Shown here one piece after another: positions 43,505 to 53,174 of a DNA stretch of 64,000 nucleotides. The notes under the pieces were generated by a model, which saw only the letters and a list, made by a program, of their open reading frames with translations, made no database searches and was not told the DNA's origin. The stretch covers positions 310,001-374,000 of the forward strand of contig OY782871.2 in the NCBI GenBank assembly GCA_963678555.2. Reading direction: 5' to 3'. A program made the position numbers and the translations under genes. This DNA comes from SABI01 sp963678555. Its GTDB lineage: Bacteria; Spirochaetota; Spirochaetia; Sphaerochaetales; Sphaerochaetaceae. The stretch's first letter is position 1. Every line of letters begins with the position of its first letter.

Positions 43505-44364
43505 CAGATGTATACCTCCGCTGCGGTGAAAAGAAAGAAAAGAACTCCTACAAGTTCGTTGATATGGTATGCGGCCCGTGTGATGTGTTTCATCTTCTGC
43601 GGAGCAACAAGCAGGTGTTCGACAACCAGAAGCAGGGCGATGACCATACACCCTGTATAGTACCACAGTCTGACATCATAGGTGTATCCCCACAGGAGGA
43701 ACAGCACCCAGGCTGCCGTGTGCGAGGCAGCTGCTATGCCGAGAGCACGTTTCATCCCGAAGCGGGCTGGGATGGAATGAAGACCCTCCCGTCTGTCGAA
43801 TTCAATGTCCTGACATGCGTAGATGATATCAAATCCGGCAACCCAGAGTGCCACTGCGGCTGCTATCAGAAAATAATCAAACCGGAAGAATCCGTTGAGC
43901 GCAAGGAGGGTTCCCATCGGTGCGATTGCAACGGTGAGACCGAGTATGTAGTGACAGAGGGATGTAAACCGTTTCGTGTAGCTGTAGATGCCGATCATTG
44001 CCAGTGCTGCAGGCAGAAGGGCGAAGCACAGCGGATCCAGAAGATAGGCACTGATGGAAAGAAGTGCGAGACAGAAGAGCGTAAATGCCCACAGGTCAAT
44101 CCGTCTTAACCGGCCGCTCGGCAGGTCCCTGCCCTGAGTTCTCTCATTACACGAATCAATGTGATGGTCTACCAGGCGGTTGAGAGCATTTGCTCCGTTT
44201 CGTGCACCGAAAAGAGCAAGGAAAATCAGAAGCACCTTGTCCCAGGGAATCCTGCCACCTGTTTCCAGCAGGAGGGCACCCGCTGCAAAGGGAAGAGAAA
44301 AGAGGGTGTGCTGAATCATGACCGCCTGAGATATCCTGATCAGGCGGGGTGTTCCTTCACGCAT
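43504..44364 (-). CDS. ubiA: UbiA-family aromatic prenyltransferase
   Basis: 286 residues from ATG 44364 (10 residues longer if 44394 is used). About eight membrane helices. The first aspartate-rich motif is ALNRLVDHHIDSCNERTQGR and the second IIYACQDIEFDRREGLHSIP; both bind the prenyl diphosphate through Mg. It attaches a polyprenyl tail to an aromatic acid such as 4-hydroxybenzoate or 1,4-dihydroxy-6-naphthoate. It lies 5 bp after ubiD and overlaps ubiX. Confidence 0.93.
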   Translation of the reverse strand: MREGTPRLIRISQAVMIQHTLFSLPFAAGALLLETGGRIPWDKVLLIFLALFGARNGANALNRLVDHHIDSCNERTQGRDLPSGRLRRIDLWAFTLFCLALLSISAYLLDPLCFALLPAALAMIGIYSYTKRFTSLCHYILGLTVAIAPMGTLLALNGFFRFDYFLIAAAVALWVAGFDIIYACQDIEFDRREGLHSIPARFGMKRALGIAAASHTAAWVLFLLWGYTYDVRLWYYTGCMVIALLLVVEHLLVAPQKMKHITRAAYHINELVGVLFFLFTAAEVYI

Positions 44365-44369
44365 GGAGC

Positions 44370-45827
44370 TCACTCGATCCCGAGGGAATCCCATATCTCA
44401 TCGATACGCTGTTTTACCCCGGTATCCATGACGATATCATCGGGCCAGAAGCGCTGATGGCCATCCATCGTTCCCTTTCTTGTCGCATCGATGCCGAGCC
44501 GGGTCCCGTACAGGGCCCGGGGGGATGCGTGGTCAAGTGCATCAAGCGGTCCGTCAGACAGGACGAGGTCACGTCGTGCGTCGATATTATTGAACACTTT
44601 CCATGCTACAGTCGCAAGATCATGCACATCAACAGTGTGATCGACGACTACAATCATCTTTGTGTACATCATCTGTCCCAGACCCCAGAGAGAGTAAAGG
44701 ACCTTCTGCACCTGCCCCGGGTATCGTTTATGAATGGATACGATGGCACAGTTATGAAAGACCCCGGAGAGGGGGAGTTCCATGTCTATGATCTCGGGAA
44801 CGACGAGCTGAAGAATCGGGAGGAACAGACGCTCGGTAGCCTTTGCCATGTAACAGTCTTCCATGGGAGGTTTTCCCACGACGGTGGCAGGGTAGACCGG
44901 ATGTTTCCTGTGTGTGATCGCCTCCACGTGGAAGACGGGGTATTCGTCAGCCAGTGAATAGTAGCCTGTATGGTCTCCGAAGGGGCCCTCTTCACGAAGC
45001 GATTCGGCGGGATCGACATATCCCTCAAGAACGAACTCGGCATCGGCAGGGACCTTGAGGTCATTGGTCACGCACTTTACCATATCGACCGGTTTGCCGC
45101 GAAGGAAACCAGCAAACAGCATCTCATACACCCCTTCGGGCAGGGGAGCGGTCGATGCGTAGGTGATTGCCGGGTCGGCTCCGAGTGCAACCGAGACGGG
45201 CATCCTCTCTCCTCGCTCCTTATATTTCTGATAGAAATGAGAGCCATCCTTGTGAATGTGCCAGTGCATTCCCGTTGACGATGCATCAAATCTCTGCATC
45301 CGGTACATGCCCGCGTTCTGTGCTCCTGTATCGGGGTCGCGGGTGAATACCACCGGAAGCGTGATGAACGGGCCGCCGTCCTGAGGCCAGCAGGTGAGAA
45401 TCGGCAGGGAGGTCAGGTCAACCTCTCTCTCGATCACCTCCTGGCAGGCTGCACGCTTCACGGTTCGGGGAAAAAAGGAGCGCACAAGGGACAGTTTTCC
45501 CATCACCGAGGCGATATCGATACCCCGTGACTGGGCGAATGCCCACTGTATCAGCTCATGGATCTCCCGCTGCTTCTCTTCGAGACGTTCACAGCTCAGA
45601 GCCATCGCCATGCGGCGGTACGATCCCATCGCGTTCATGAGAACGGGGTAGGCGCTTCCGGTGACGTGTTCGAACAGGAGAGCAGGCCCGCCTGCCTTGC
45701 TCACGCGATCGGTGATCTCAGTGATCTCCAGGTGAGCTGAGACCTCGTGCGTGATACGAACAAGCTCCCCTGCTTCTTCCAGTGCGGTGATGAACTCATG
45801 TAGACTTCTGTATGCCATGGGCGTCAT
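44370..45827 (-). CDS. ubiD: UbiD-family prenylated-FMN-dependent decarboxylase
   Basis: 485 residues, typical length. Family features include the N-terminal SLHEFITALEEAGELVRI, NAGMYRMQRFDASSTGMHWH, the active-site region EGPFGDHTGYYSLADEYPVF (Glu and Asp acting with prFMN) and PATVVGKPPMEDCYMAKATE. It removes the carboxyl group of a prenylated aromatic acid in quinone synthesis. It is the first gene of a six-gene operon with ubiA, ubiX and an ABC importer. An ATG three codons later (45818) is an alternative start. Confidence 0.95.
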   Translation of the reverse strand: MTPMAYRSLHEFITALEEAGELVRITHEVSAHLEITEITDRVSKAGGPALLFEHVTGSAYPVLMNAMGSYRRMAMALSCERLEEKQREIHELIQWAFAQSRGIDIASVMGKLSLVRSFFPRTVKRAACQEVIEREVDLTSLPILTCWPQDGGPFITLPVVFTRDPDTGAQNAGMYRMQRFDASSTGMHWHIHKDGSHFYQKYKERGERMPVSVALGADPAITYASTAPLPEGVYEMLFAGFLRGKPVDMVKCVTNDLKVPADAEFVLEGYVDPAESLREEGPFGDHTGYYSLADEYPVFHVEAITHRKHPVYPATVVGKPPMEDCYMAKATERLFLPILQLVVPEIIDMELPLSGVFHNCAIVSIHKRYPGQVQKVLYSLWGLGQMMYTKMIVVVDHTVDVHDLATVAWKVFNNIDARRDLVLSDGPLDALDHASPRALYGTRLGIDATRKGTMDGHQRFWPDDIVMDTGVKQRIDEIWDSLGIE

Positions 45828-45910
45828 TCTACCAGAAAGACGTTTCCCCTTACAGTCTTACGGGCATCTTTTCGAGAAATATGTATCGATTATCAAAACA
45901 GGGAAAGGCC

Positions 45911-46402
45911 TCAGAACCAGTACACCAGATAGGCATTTGCCACCATCAGGCCGGAGTTGTCAAACTGATCGAGTCCCTGATTACAGTAGAAGGGGATCAT
46001 GAGTCCTCCTTCGATACCGATACCGAAGTGCCTGGAGAACCTCCACTCCGCACCTGCTCCAACATCGGCAGACAACACGAATTCCAGGTAGGTCGGCGTT
46101 TCATCATAGTGGTTGAAATGGTTCAGGGTAAGTCCGGCGAATCCGTAGATATCGGTACCGTGCGAACCCTTAAGGATCCGTCTCCCATCGAGGCGGAGCA
46201 TCCCGAGGAGATAGTAATAGTTCGCTTCCCCCTGCCAGCCCCATGCCTCACCCTGATACACGAACTTGGCCGCGACGGGAAGCCCCGGTGCCAGTACCGA
46301 AATCCCTCCTGCCCGGCGGTAGGTATCTTCACTCTCTCCTGCCGTGAGTGCAGCGGCTGACAGCAGGAACACAAGTATCAGGAACATTGACTTCTTCATC
46401 AT
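45911..46402 (-). CDS. Small outer-membrane beta-barrel-like protein
   Basis: 163 residues with a signal peptide (KKSMFLILVFLLSAAALTAG). The mature 140 residues show alternating polar/hydrophobic strands rich in Gly, Tyr and Phe (GWQGEANYYYLLGMLRLDG, GFAGLTLNHFNHY, LVYWF at the C-terminus), as in eight-stranded barrels. The terminal Phe fits recognition by the Bam machinery. Function unknown. Confidence 0.7.
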   Translation of the reverse strand: MMKKSMFLILVFLLSAAALTAGESEDTYRRAGGISVLAPGLPVAAKFVYQGEAWGWQGEANYYYLLGMLRLDGRRILKGSHGTDIYGFAGLTLNHFNHYDETPTYLEFVLSADVGAGAEWRFSRHFGIGIEGGLMIPFYCNQGLDQFDNSGLMVANAYLVYWF

Positions 46403-46544
46403 CGCACCCCCTTGCTACACTTCTATGATATACCTCAGAAAGGAAGGGTATAAGGTATTAATTAGAGAGGCTTTACTATAGTGACATATCGGAGGTTTCA
46501 GACGCTTTGACAGAAGTCAGTCTGAGAGAGACGGGCGCAGCTGG

Positions 46545-47279
46545 TTACCTTTCGATAACGGCGAGGCAGAAGAAATCTGTCTCCTGCAGCGGGTGCCGGT
46601 CGTATCCTCCGTAGAGTTCAACGTTCCTGAAGCCGGTCTGCCGGGCCGCACGCTCTATGAGAGGTCCGGTGAACAGCGAGTGGGTGTGGACATCCACCGA
46701 GGTTTCTTCGCTCTGCCGGTCAGTGACCTCTGTCGTGAATCGCAGTTTCCACGGATCCTCATGTGATGTATAGGAGCGGTGGAAACGTATCAGGTCTGTC
46801 TCGAGAACGGGAAAACGAAATCCTTCCCGAAACATCGGGTTCGTATAGTTAAGAACCTGGAGAACGATGATGCCGCCGTCTGGTAGAACCCTGTGTGAGT
46901 GAAGGAGGAACCGGTAGAGGTTCTCCTGTCTGTCCAGGTAGGCGAGTGTGTTTCCCATACAGAGAATCAGGTCGAAGGTATCTGTGGATGCAGCGCTGAT
47001 ATAGCTCAGCATATCGTTGATGATGAAAGAGAATCGGTCTAGCCTCCCCTCCGGGGTGTGTGAGCGTGCCTGTCTGATCATCGTCTCATCAGGGTCGAGG
47101 ACTGTAAAGGTTCTCGATTTCCCCTCGAGGCGGAAACTCAGCTCACCGGTGGCGCAGCCGAGATCAAGGATTCTCGTCTCGGAACGGGAGCGTATCAGCT
47201 GTTCAATGAACTCTACCTTCTCATTACTGGAAGGAAAGAGCTTCTCATATTCCGATGCTATTCGCTGATACAGTGTCAT
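46545..47279 (-). CDS. SAM-dependent methyltransferase
   Basis: 244 residues from ATG 47279 (MTLYQRIASEYEKLF). Motif I is ILDLGCATGELSF, then FTVLDPDETMIRQA, and motif IV DTFDLILCMGNTLAYL; this is a class-I Rossmann methyltransferase. The start is chosen because upstream in-frame sequence lacks methyltransferase features. The substrate is not evident and the gene stands alone, divergent from the DMT transporter. Confidence 0.87.
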   Translation of the reverse strand: MTLYQRIASEYEKLFPSSNEKVEFIEQLIRSRSETRILDLGCATGELSFRLEGKSRTFTVLDPDETMIRQARSHTPEGRLDRFSFIINDMLSYISAASTDTFDLILCMGNTLAYLDRQENLYRFLLHSHRVLPDGGIIVLQVLNYTNPMFREGFRFPVLETDLIRFHRSYTSHEDPWKLRFTTEVTDRQSEETSVDVHTHSLFTGPLIERAARQTGFRNVELYGGYDRHPLQETDFFCLAVIER

Positions 47280-47437
47280 GAACACTACTATAAGGGAAGT
47301 GTATGAATATTTCCAGTGGTCCGGACCGGGGAATGTACAGGGAGTGCTATGTACGGTGTACCGGTTTCCTCTCACCGTGGAAGTATGGTAGGGTCTGATA
47401 ATACCGTTGCCGCAACCGGCACGAAAAGGGGATCGAC

Positions 47438-48376
47438 ATGAAACGAGAAGGAGATACATCTCACGCATGGGTGCATGTCGTCCTGACGCTGATAGCAGTG
47501 AGCTGGGCCTTCAATAATATGGTGATGAAGGTGGGGTTCACCTATGTGAGCGCTCAGCAGTTCGGCGGGATCCGGATGCTTCTTGTCTTCCCGTTCATGC
47601 TCTATTTCGCCTTCTTTTCCCCATCTCGGGTTCCCTTTACCCGGAGTGATGCATTGGGTATCGGCCTGATAGGACTCATCGGGCTGGGACTCTTTCAGAC
47701 GCTGTTTCCCCGAGGCATCTCAGAAACAAGCGCTCCTCTGGGAGGCGTTCTCATCGCAACCATGCCGGTTCATACGCTTATTCTTGCCATGATATTTCGC
47801 TTGGAGAAGGTGAAATGGAGACCCGTCGCGGGGGTCTTTCTCACGCTTGTGGGCCTTGTGGTCATCATGAGTGTGAACGCGGATGCCTCCGCGTCAGAAA
47901 CCACCGTACGGGGGATCCTGTTCGTTGTTGTGGCAGAACTCGGGTTTGCCATCAATACGACCTTTCTCCGGCCCTATATGAAACGCTACCCGCTGGTACA
48001 GGTCACCGGTCTTTCTATGAGTGTCTCGGTCATCCTGTACAACCTGGTTTATCTCGAGGATATGAGAGCTCTACTGGAGACGGGTGTTGCCTGGCAGGTG
48101 TGGCCCCTTACCATGTACTCCGGGTTCATAGCCTTTCTGGTTGCCAACATTCTGTGGAACACGTCTGTCACGAAGATCGGGAGCACGCAGGTGTCTGTGT
48201 ACGGCAACCTTCCCACCGTGTTCGTTCTTCTGTTCAGCGCTCTCATGTTCAACCAGGTGCTTACCGGCCTGCAGCTGGCCGGTTCAGCTCTGATTCTCTT
48301 CGGAGTCATCCTCGTCCAGTTCAGGAGGAGGCTGACTCCGGTGCAGGCACAGGCCAGTGTGACGGCAGAACTCTGA
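47438..48376 (+). CDS. EamA/DMT-superfamily transporter
   Basis: 312 residues with ten predicted membrane helices arranged as two EamA repeats: AVSWAFNNMVMKVGFTYVSA opens the first and GILFVVVAELGFAINTTFLRP the second. Such proteins export metabolites or exchange nucleotide sugars and amino acids across the inner membrane. A GGGGAT element precedes the ATG by 7 bp. There is no neighbour to suggest a substrate. Confidence 0.9.
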   Translation: MKREGDTSHAWVHVVLTLIAVSWAFNNMVMKVGFTYVSAQQFGGIRMLLVFPFMLYFAFFSPSRVPFTRSDALGIGLIGLIGLGLFQTLFPRGISETSAPLGGVLIATMPVHTLILAMIFRLEKVKWRPVAGVFLTLVGLVVIMSVNADASASETTVRGILFVVVAELGFAINTTFLRPYMKRYPLVQVTGLSMSVSVILYNLVYLEDMRALLETGVAWQVWPLTMYSGFIAFLVANILWNTSVTKIGSTQVSVYGNLPTVFVLLFSALMFNQVLTGLQLAGSALILFGVILVQFRRRLTPVQAQASVTAEL

Positions 48377-48400
48377 TAGATCTTTTAGCAGATCAGACAG

Positions 48401-49900
48401 CTAGGGAGTGAAACCGGCAATCAGGTCGGGCACTTCAGGGGACGCTCCCTTCGTGCGGACGAAGTCCCCTGTCTGCTTATCGAACCGGTAGTATTCCTTC
48501 CAGTCTTCACTGTTGTGTATGATCTCGATGATGCTGTCGGCAATATACTCTGCCTCACGGTCAGTCATGGTGGGGTGAACGGAAATCCGTACCCACCCCG
48601 GTTTCTCCGTGAAGTCCCCCTCGGTGATCATGTGTTCTATCCGGGTGCTCGAACGTTTGTTGATGTGAAAGAGGATGTGGCCGTACGTACCGGCGCAGGA
48701 GCATCCTCCACGGCTCTGGATTCCGTAGCGGTCATTGAGGAGTCGTACGATGAGGTTGTGGTGAACACCGCTGGTAAAGAAGGAAATGATCCCCAGTCTG
48801 TTCCTGTTTTGTCCTTCGAGAATGACGATCTCTGGAATCTCAGCGAGACGATCATAGAGGATGTTCATCAGATGCTCTTCCCTCTCTCTGATTCTCCGGA
48901 CACCCATGGCATCTTTCACCTTGAGAGCCATAGCAGCTCTGATACCCTGAAGAAATCCCGGGGTTCCCCCGTCTTCACGTGTTTCTATATCTTCTATGTA
49001 GAGATGGTGACCGAACGGATTGGTCCATCGTACGGTTCCCCCTCCGGGGTTGTCAGGGATCGTATTGTGATAGAGCTTTTGAGACATCACCAGGATGCCG
49101 CTGCTACCCGGTCCCCCAAGGAATTTATGCGGTGAGAACATGATGCCGTCAAAATGAGCACCTTCTTCATCAGGGTGCATATCAATGTCGACATAGGGCG
49201 CTGCAGCTGCATAGTCGGCAAAACATATCCCCCCATAGCGGTGTATGACGGCAGCCATCTCATGAATCGGGGTGAGAATCCCGGTCACATTGGAACCCGC
49301 GGTGAACGAACCTATCACCATCGTCCGCTCTGCGGCATACTTCCTTGCCATACTCTCAAGCTCATTCAGGTCTGGAAGTCCCGTCTCCTCGACGAAGGGA
49401 ATGATGACGAGGTCAACATCGCACTCCTCCCAGGAGATCTGGTTGGAATGGTGTTCCATATGGGTGATGAATACTATTGGACGGTTCCTCCGTTCCTTCT
49501 CCACTGCCGGTTTCAACTTCTCCGGAATCCTGAGTCCCATCATCCGCTGCATCTTATTGATTGCACCGGTCATGCCGTTACCGACAAGGAACAGCAGGTC
49601 GTCCTCGCGAGCATTCACATGTGCTTTGATCAGGCGACGGGCTTCGTGATAGGCCTTCGTCATGGCCGTTCCCGTGTAGGTGGTTTCGGTGTGAGTGTTT
49701 CCGATCAGGGGTCCGACAGTATCCTGCAGGTACGTTTCCATCGGACGGTAGAGCCGTCCAGAAGCTATCCAGTCGGCATAAATCAGGTTCTGTTCCTTCT
49801 GTGTGTCGGGCAGGTATACCGTGGTATCGGAACCAACAGTGTTCTCTCTGAAGGAGGAAAAGAATTCTTCCAGTGACTGATCGGTGTGTGTTGTATCCAT
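48401..49900 (-). CDS. Class-V aminotransferase family PLP enzyme (cysteine desulfurase-like)
   Basis: 499 residues from ATG 49900 with GGAG at 6 bp. The fold-type-I PLP pattern includes YADWIASGRLYRPME, THMEHHSNQISWEE, FADYAAAAPYVDIDM (PLP-binding Asp) and SPHKFLGGPGSSG with the Schiff-base Lys. The C-terminal SRGGCSCAGTYGH places a Cys in the loop used by desulfurases. It is about 90 residues longer than IscS/SufS. Whether it makes persulfide or acts on another substrate is open. Confidence 0.83.
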   Translation of the reverse strand: MDTTHTDQSLEEFFSSFRENTVGSDTTVYLPDTQKEQNLIYADWIASGRLYRPMETYLQDTVGPLIGNTHTETTYTGTAMTKAYHEARRLIKAHVNAREDDLLFLVGNGMTGAINKMQRMMGLRIPEKLKPAVEKERRNRPIVFITHMEHHSNQISWEECDVDLVIIPFVEETGLPDLNELESMARKYAAERTMVIGSFTAGSNVTGILTPIHEMAAVIHRYGGICFADYAAAAPYVDIDMHPDEEGAHFDGIMFSPHKFLGGPGSSGILVMSQKLYHNTIPDNPGGGTVRWTNPFGHHLYIEDIETREDGGTPGFLQGIRAAMALKVKDAMGVRRIREREEHLMNILYDRLAEIPEIVILEGQNRNRLGIISFFTSGVHHNLIVRLLNDRYGIQSRGGCSCAGTYGHILFHINKRSSTRIEHMITEGDFTEKPGWVRISVHPTMTDREAEYIADSIIEIIHNSEDWKEYYRFDKQTGDFVRTKGASPEVPDLIAGFTP

Positions 49901-50014
49901 GTGAACTCCAAAACAGTGATGTACCGCAGTCCATTCTACCTGAAGAACCTTCAAAAGGAAAGCCCGGAGAGCCTCTTTCTGTGTTTCTTGACACGCCCGT
50001 TCGTACGCCGGGAC

Positions 50015-50284
50015 TTACCGTATCGTGAAGGTTTTATAGGTGTCAGTGTTTTCGATGTCTTCCAACTCCATATGCTCTACCCTTGCCAGCCGGGGACCCT
50101 CGCTGAGGATAGTGTACAGGTCCTTCAGAGCATCCTGTGATCCGGAAGCGACCACCTCGAGTGAACCGTCAACCCGGTTTTTCACGTACCCCGTGATACC
50201 AAGGGAGAGAGCATGGTGAACAGTGAAATACCTGAAGCCCACCATCTGTACTCTGCCGTAGATACTGATCCGCACACATGCCAT
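50015..50284 (-). CDS. acyP: Acylphosphatase
   Basis: 89 residues from ATG 50284, with AAGGA upstream; a GTG at 50302 lacks a good site. The catalytic Arg lies in YGRVQMVGFRYFT and the Asn in GYVKNRVDGSLEV, at the standard spacing. The small alpha/beta enzyme hydrolyses acyl phosphates such as acetyl phosphate. It follows the GGDEF gene by 18 bp on the same strand. Confidence 0.95.
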   Translation of the reverse strand: MACVRISIYGRVQMVGFRYFTVHHALSLGITGYVKNRVDGSLEVVASGSQDALKDLYTILSEGPRLARVEHMELEDIENTDTYKTFTIR

Positions 50285-50302
50285 TGCTGTTTCATCCTTC
50301 AC

Positions 50303-51454
50303 TCATTCAGCACAGAAAACCTGGTCTCTTCCCGCCCGTTTCGCCGTGTATAAGGCATCATCGGACCGGTGGAGCAGAGATTCATAGGTGTCAACTCCGT
50401 GTCTGAGGGTAGCCACACCGAAACTGCAGGATATCGTGATGGGAACCCCGTCTTTTGTGTGGAAGGGAGTTTCGTGTACTGCCTTTCTCAGCCGTTCGGC
50501 ACACAGGCAGCCAGCCTCTGTCCCGGTACAGCTGAGTACGAACAGGAATTCCTCTCCACCGTAGCGGGCTATGATGGCGTCGGGCCGTAGATGCTCTCTG
50601 AAGACATTCACCGTATGAACAAGCACAGCATCTCCTATGAGGTGCCCGTGTCTGTCATTCACATCCTTGAAATGATCGATGTCGCAGAGAATGATGCTCA
50701 GTCCGTCGTTCTTGCGGTGCGAGTGATCGATCTCCCTGAGAAGCGACTGCTGAAGATATCTGCGGTTCATGATCCCGGTAAGGGGATCGACCCTGGCTGC
50801 CTCCTCAAGTTGTTTCTGCAGTATATTGCCGACAAGGAGAACCGAAGATAAGATCGCCCAGAGCCCTCCCAGCATCGAAAGAGCATTCAATAGAAAGTGC
50901 AGGGGGCTGGTGAATTCCTGATGTTCATGGAACGAATGAATGATCAGTTTTGCGATGGCGACCGCTGCCATGAACAGGAAAGGTAAGGCGGCAAGGAAGT
51001 AAGCCTTCAACCTGGTTCTGAAAGTCTCCCGGGCAAGAAGCAGGAGAGTGTAGACCAGAGGGATGAGGGTGGTAAAATTGAAGACCATAACCCGTACCTG
51101 ATAATCGGGAATGTAGTAGGTGTATACGAAGAGCACTGCACTCATCAGGAAGGGGACAGTGAACAGGAAAAAATGCAGGCGGGTACGTACCTCGAGCATT
51201 CTGCTGAACAGTTCACAGAAGGAGAGCAGGGCGCTGATAACGAAAAAGTTGAAAAGAATAATACTGAAGAAATCAGGGATTGTATTTCTGAGGCTGCCCA
51301 GAATTGCCGCTGCTGCCAGCAGTATTCCTGCAGAAGATGCCCAGAGGAACCTCAGATTTTCCCAGCGTGTGAAGCTGAACACGAGGACAGAAAGGCTCAC
51401 CGCGGCTAGGATGACACCTATGGTCATGAATAACGTGAAGAAATCAAGCTGCAC
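50303..51454 (-). CDS. Membrane-bound diguanylate cyclase
   Basis: 383 residues from a GTG at 51454 with AAGGA 7 bp upstream; longer starts reach 51622 but lack signals. About six membrane helices occupy residues 1-200. The GGDEF domain has DPLTGIMNRRYLQQSL, CDIDHFKDVNDRHGHL and the catalytic ARYGGEEFLFVL. The position of the I-site holds RPDA, not RxxD, so product inhibition is probably absent, unlike the cyclase at 29-30.6 kb. The sensory signal is unknown. Confidence 0.92.
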   Translation of the reverse strand: MQLDFFTLFMTIGVILAAVSLSVLVFSFTRWENLRFLWASSAGILLAAAAILGSLRNTIPDFFSIILFNFFVISALLSFCELFSRMLEVRTRLHFFLFTVPFLMSAVLFVYTYYIPDYQVRVMVFNFTTLIPLVYTLLLLARETFRTRLKAYFLAALPFLFMAAVAIAKLIIHSFHEHQEFTSPLHFLLNALSMLGGLWAILSSVLLVGNILQKQLEEAARVDPLTGIMNRRYLQQSLLREIDHSHRKNDGLSIILCDIDHFKDVNDRHGHLIGDAVLVHTVNVFREHLRPDAIIARYGGEEFLFVLSCTGTEAGCLCAERLRKAVHETPFHTKDGVPITISCSFGVATLRHGVDTYESLLHRSDDALYTAKRAGRDQVFCAE

Positions 51455-51781
51455 AATACCATCCTTTCTTCGTACTTCTTCGCTCAGGTGTATCACTATG
51501 TATGTTCTGAGTATGAGTATAAACGATGCTGTATTACAACACAAGGAATAACAAAAATCTGTCTCCCGAATTACTAAACCGAATAAGAAAAATCCCCAAG
51601 TAATCTTACATGAATATTTCACCAGTGAGAAAGAAGTATGGTGTAATGAAGGATGAGAAAGAGGGAGCTGACAGCGCCTTCTCTCCTGAGAAATTTACTT
51701 CCATCACCCGCCGGAAGAACTGTTTCTTGCCCTTGATATCTGTGAGGATTGTAGGTAGCAGAGCTTTTTCTGAAGAGGTCT
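51455..51781. other. Intergenic stretch, no gene seen
   Basis: About 330 bp of AT-rich sequence between two minus-strand genes. Short frames only, with no recognised motif or clear terminator. Confidence 0.4.
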
Positions 51782-52288
51782 CTAGCCACCGTCCTTTAGC
51801 ATTTCGATAGCGAACAGGACTTCGTTGACATCATATATCCCATGGTCAATACAGTACATCACGACAAGGTCTTCCGTAATTGAGTGTGAAAGTGCGTACC
51901 CGGCTGAGGCAAGCAGGATGTCGAAAGAGGGGCGGGGCAGTCTCAGCGCGAGACCGAGATTGATGATCGTCTGTTTTCTCGGTCTGTACCGTTTCCCGGA
52001 GATCGCTGAGCGTATTTTCGAGAAATGTCTTCGGTCGAGTTCCGCCTTGCGATAGATATCCACCTCACTGAGCTCACTTTCCTCTATGAAGGTGAAAAGG
52101 ACTTCAATAAAAGACTCTTTCTGGGATGCATGAAGGTATCTGTCGAGATCCTCCTGGTTGTATTTTGGGGCTTCTGACGAATCGCCAATGTCATAGCGTG
52201 ATGGGTCATGCACTTCCTGTGCGGAAGGTTCCGGCATCAGCGCCTCTGCAAGATATGTACGTATCGCATTGAGCGTGTGTGTATCCAC
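51782..52288 (-). CDS. Helix-turn-helix (XRE-like) protein divergent from a vWA protein
   Basis: 168 residues from a GTG with GGAGG 8 bp upstream. The C-terminal two thirds read as a helical DNA-binding-like domain: LFTFIEESELSEVDIYRKAE, then RRHFSKIRSAISGKRYRPRK and TIINLGLALRLPRPSFDILL, a pattern like Cro/XRE five-helix domains. The N-terminal 50 residues are acidic and probably disordered. It is divergent from the vWA gene across 112 bp, and the two probably form one functional unit. Confidence 0.75.
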   Translation of the reverse strand: MDTHTLNAIRTYLAEALMPEPSAQEVHDPSRYDIGDSSEAPKYNQEDLDRYLHASQKESFIEVLFTFIEESELSEVDIYRKAELDRRHFSKIRSAISGKRYRPRKQTIINLGLALRLPRPSFDILLASAGYALSHSITEDLVVMYCIDHGIYDVNEVLFAIEMLKDGG

Positions 52289-52400
52289 CCCACTCTCCTC
52301 CTTGCCCGGATAGTTCCTTCATATGTCGCGTCTCAGGCGACCAGAGACTTTTGTGCCTGCTTTATACTATGAGTATATCACAGACACAGGGAGGTGTCGT

Positions 52401-52979
52401 ATGAAAGAGACAGAGATTATGTTCATCATCGACCGCAGCGGGTCGATGTCAGGACTCGAAAAGGACACAGTGGGTAGTTTTACGTCCTTTCTGAACCGGC
52501 AGCGGGAGCTGACTCCGGATGCCGTTATCACCACGGTGCTGTTTAATGACACCTATGAGGTCAGGCACATGAGGACCCCCATCAAAGATGTTCAGCTGAA
52601 GGTCTCTGAGTATCAGGTCGGCGGCATGACAGCTCTGTATGATGCCGTCGGGAAGTGTATCATGGATGTGTCTCAGCGGAGAAGAGAAGGGTCACAGGGA
52701 CCACTGGTATGTGTCATTATCACCGATGGTCAGGAGAACGCAAGCAGAGAGTTCTCTTCTCCGGTTGTTCGCCACATGATCGCCGACAAACGGGCATTAG
52801 GATGGGAGTTTCTCTTCTATGGGGCCAGTATTGACGAACATGAGGTTGGAGAAGACCTCGGTGTGCTCAAAGATGACATCACTGCGTTCACGGCAAGTAC
52901 GGAGGGGATGGTTGAGATGATGGCACATGCATCGTTACGGGTGAATGAGAAGCTCTCTCGGTACAATGACCGAGAATGA
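52401..52979 (+). CDS. Cytoplasmic von Willebrand factor A (vWA) domain protein
   Basis: 192 residues from ATG 52401 preceded by GGGAGGTG. The entire protein is one vWA domain with a full metal-ion-dependent adhesion site: IDRSGSMSG (DxSxS), the Thr in GGMTALYDAV and ITDGQENAS (Asp). It has no signal peptide or membrane helix. Cytoplasmic vWA proteins of this size often act as scaffolds or chaperone partners in stress or regulatory systems. It pairs with the divergent HTH protein; the partner interaction is inference. Confidence 0.9.
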   Translation: MKETEIMFIIDRSGSMSGLEKDTVGSFTSFLNRQRELTPDAVITTVLFNDTYEVRHMRTPIKDVQLKVSEYQVGGMTALYDAVGKCIMDVSQRRREGSQGPLVCVIITDGQENASREFSSPVVRHMIADKRALGWEFLFYGASIDEHEVGEDLGVLKDDITAFTASTEGMVEMMAHASLRVNEKLSRYNDRE

Positions 52980-53174
52980 GGGTGAAAAACTGGAATACGC
53001 TTTCAGGTGATGGCCTGGTGAGGGTTCAACAGTATTGCCCCGGGTGCACTGCCCTGTACCCTCATCCCTCCCGTGCTCGTACCGGATGCCGCATGAGGTG
53101 TGGTCTGTATCAACCCGTTCTATTCTCTCGTGATGGCGGGATTGCAAAATTGACATGGCTTGGTCAGCCGTACT

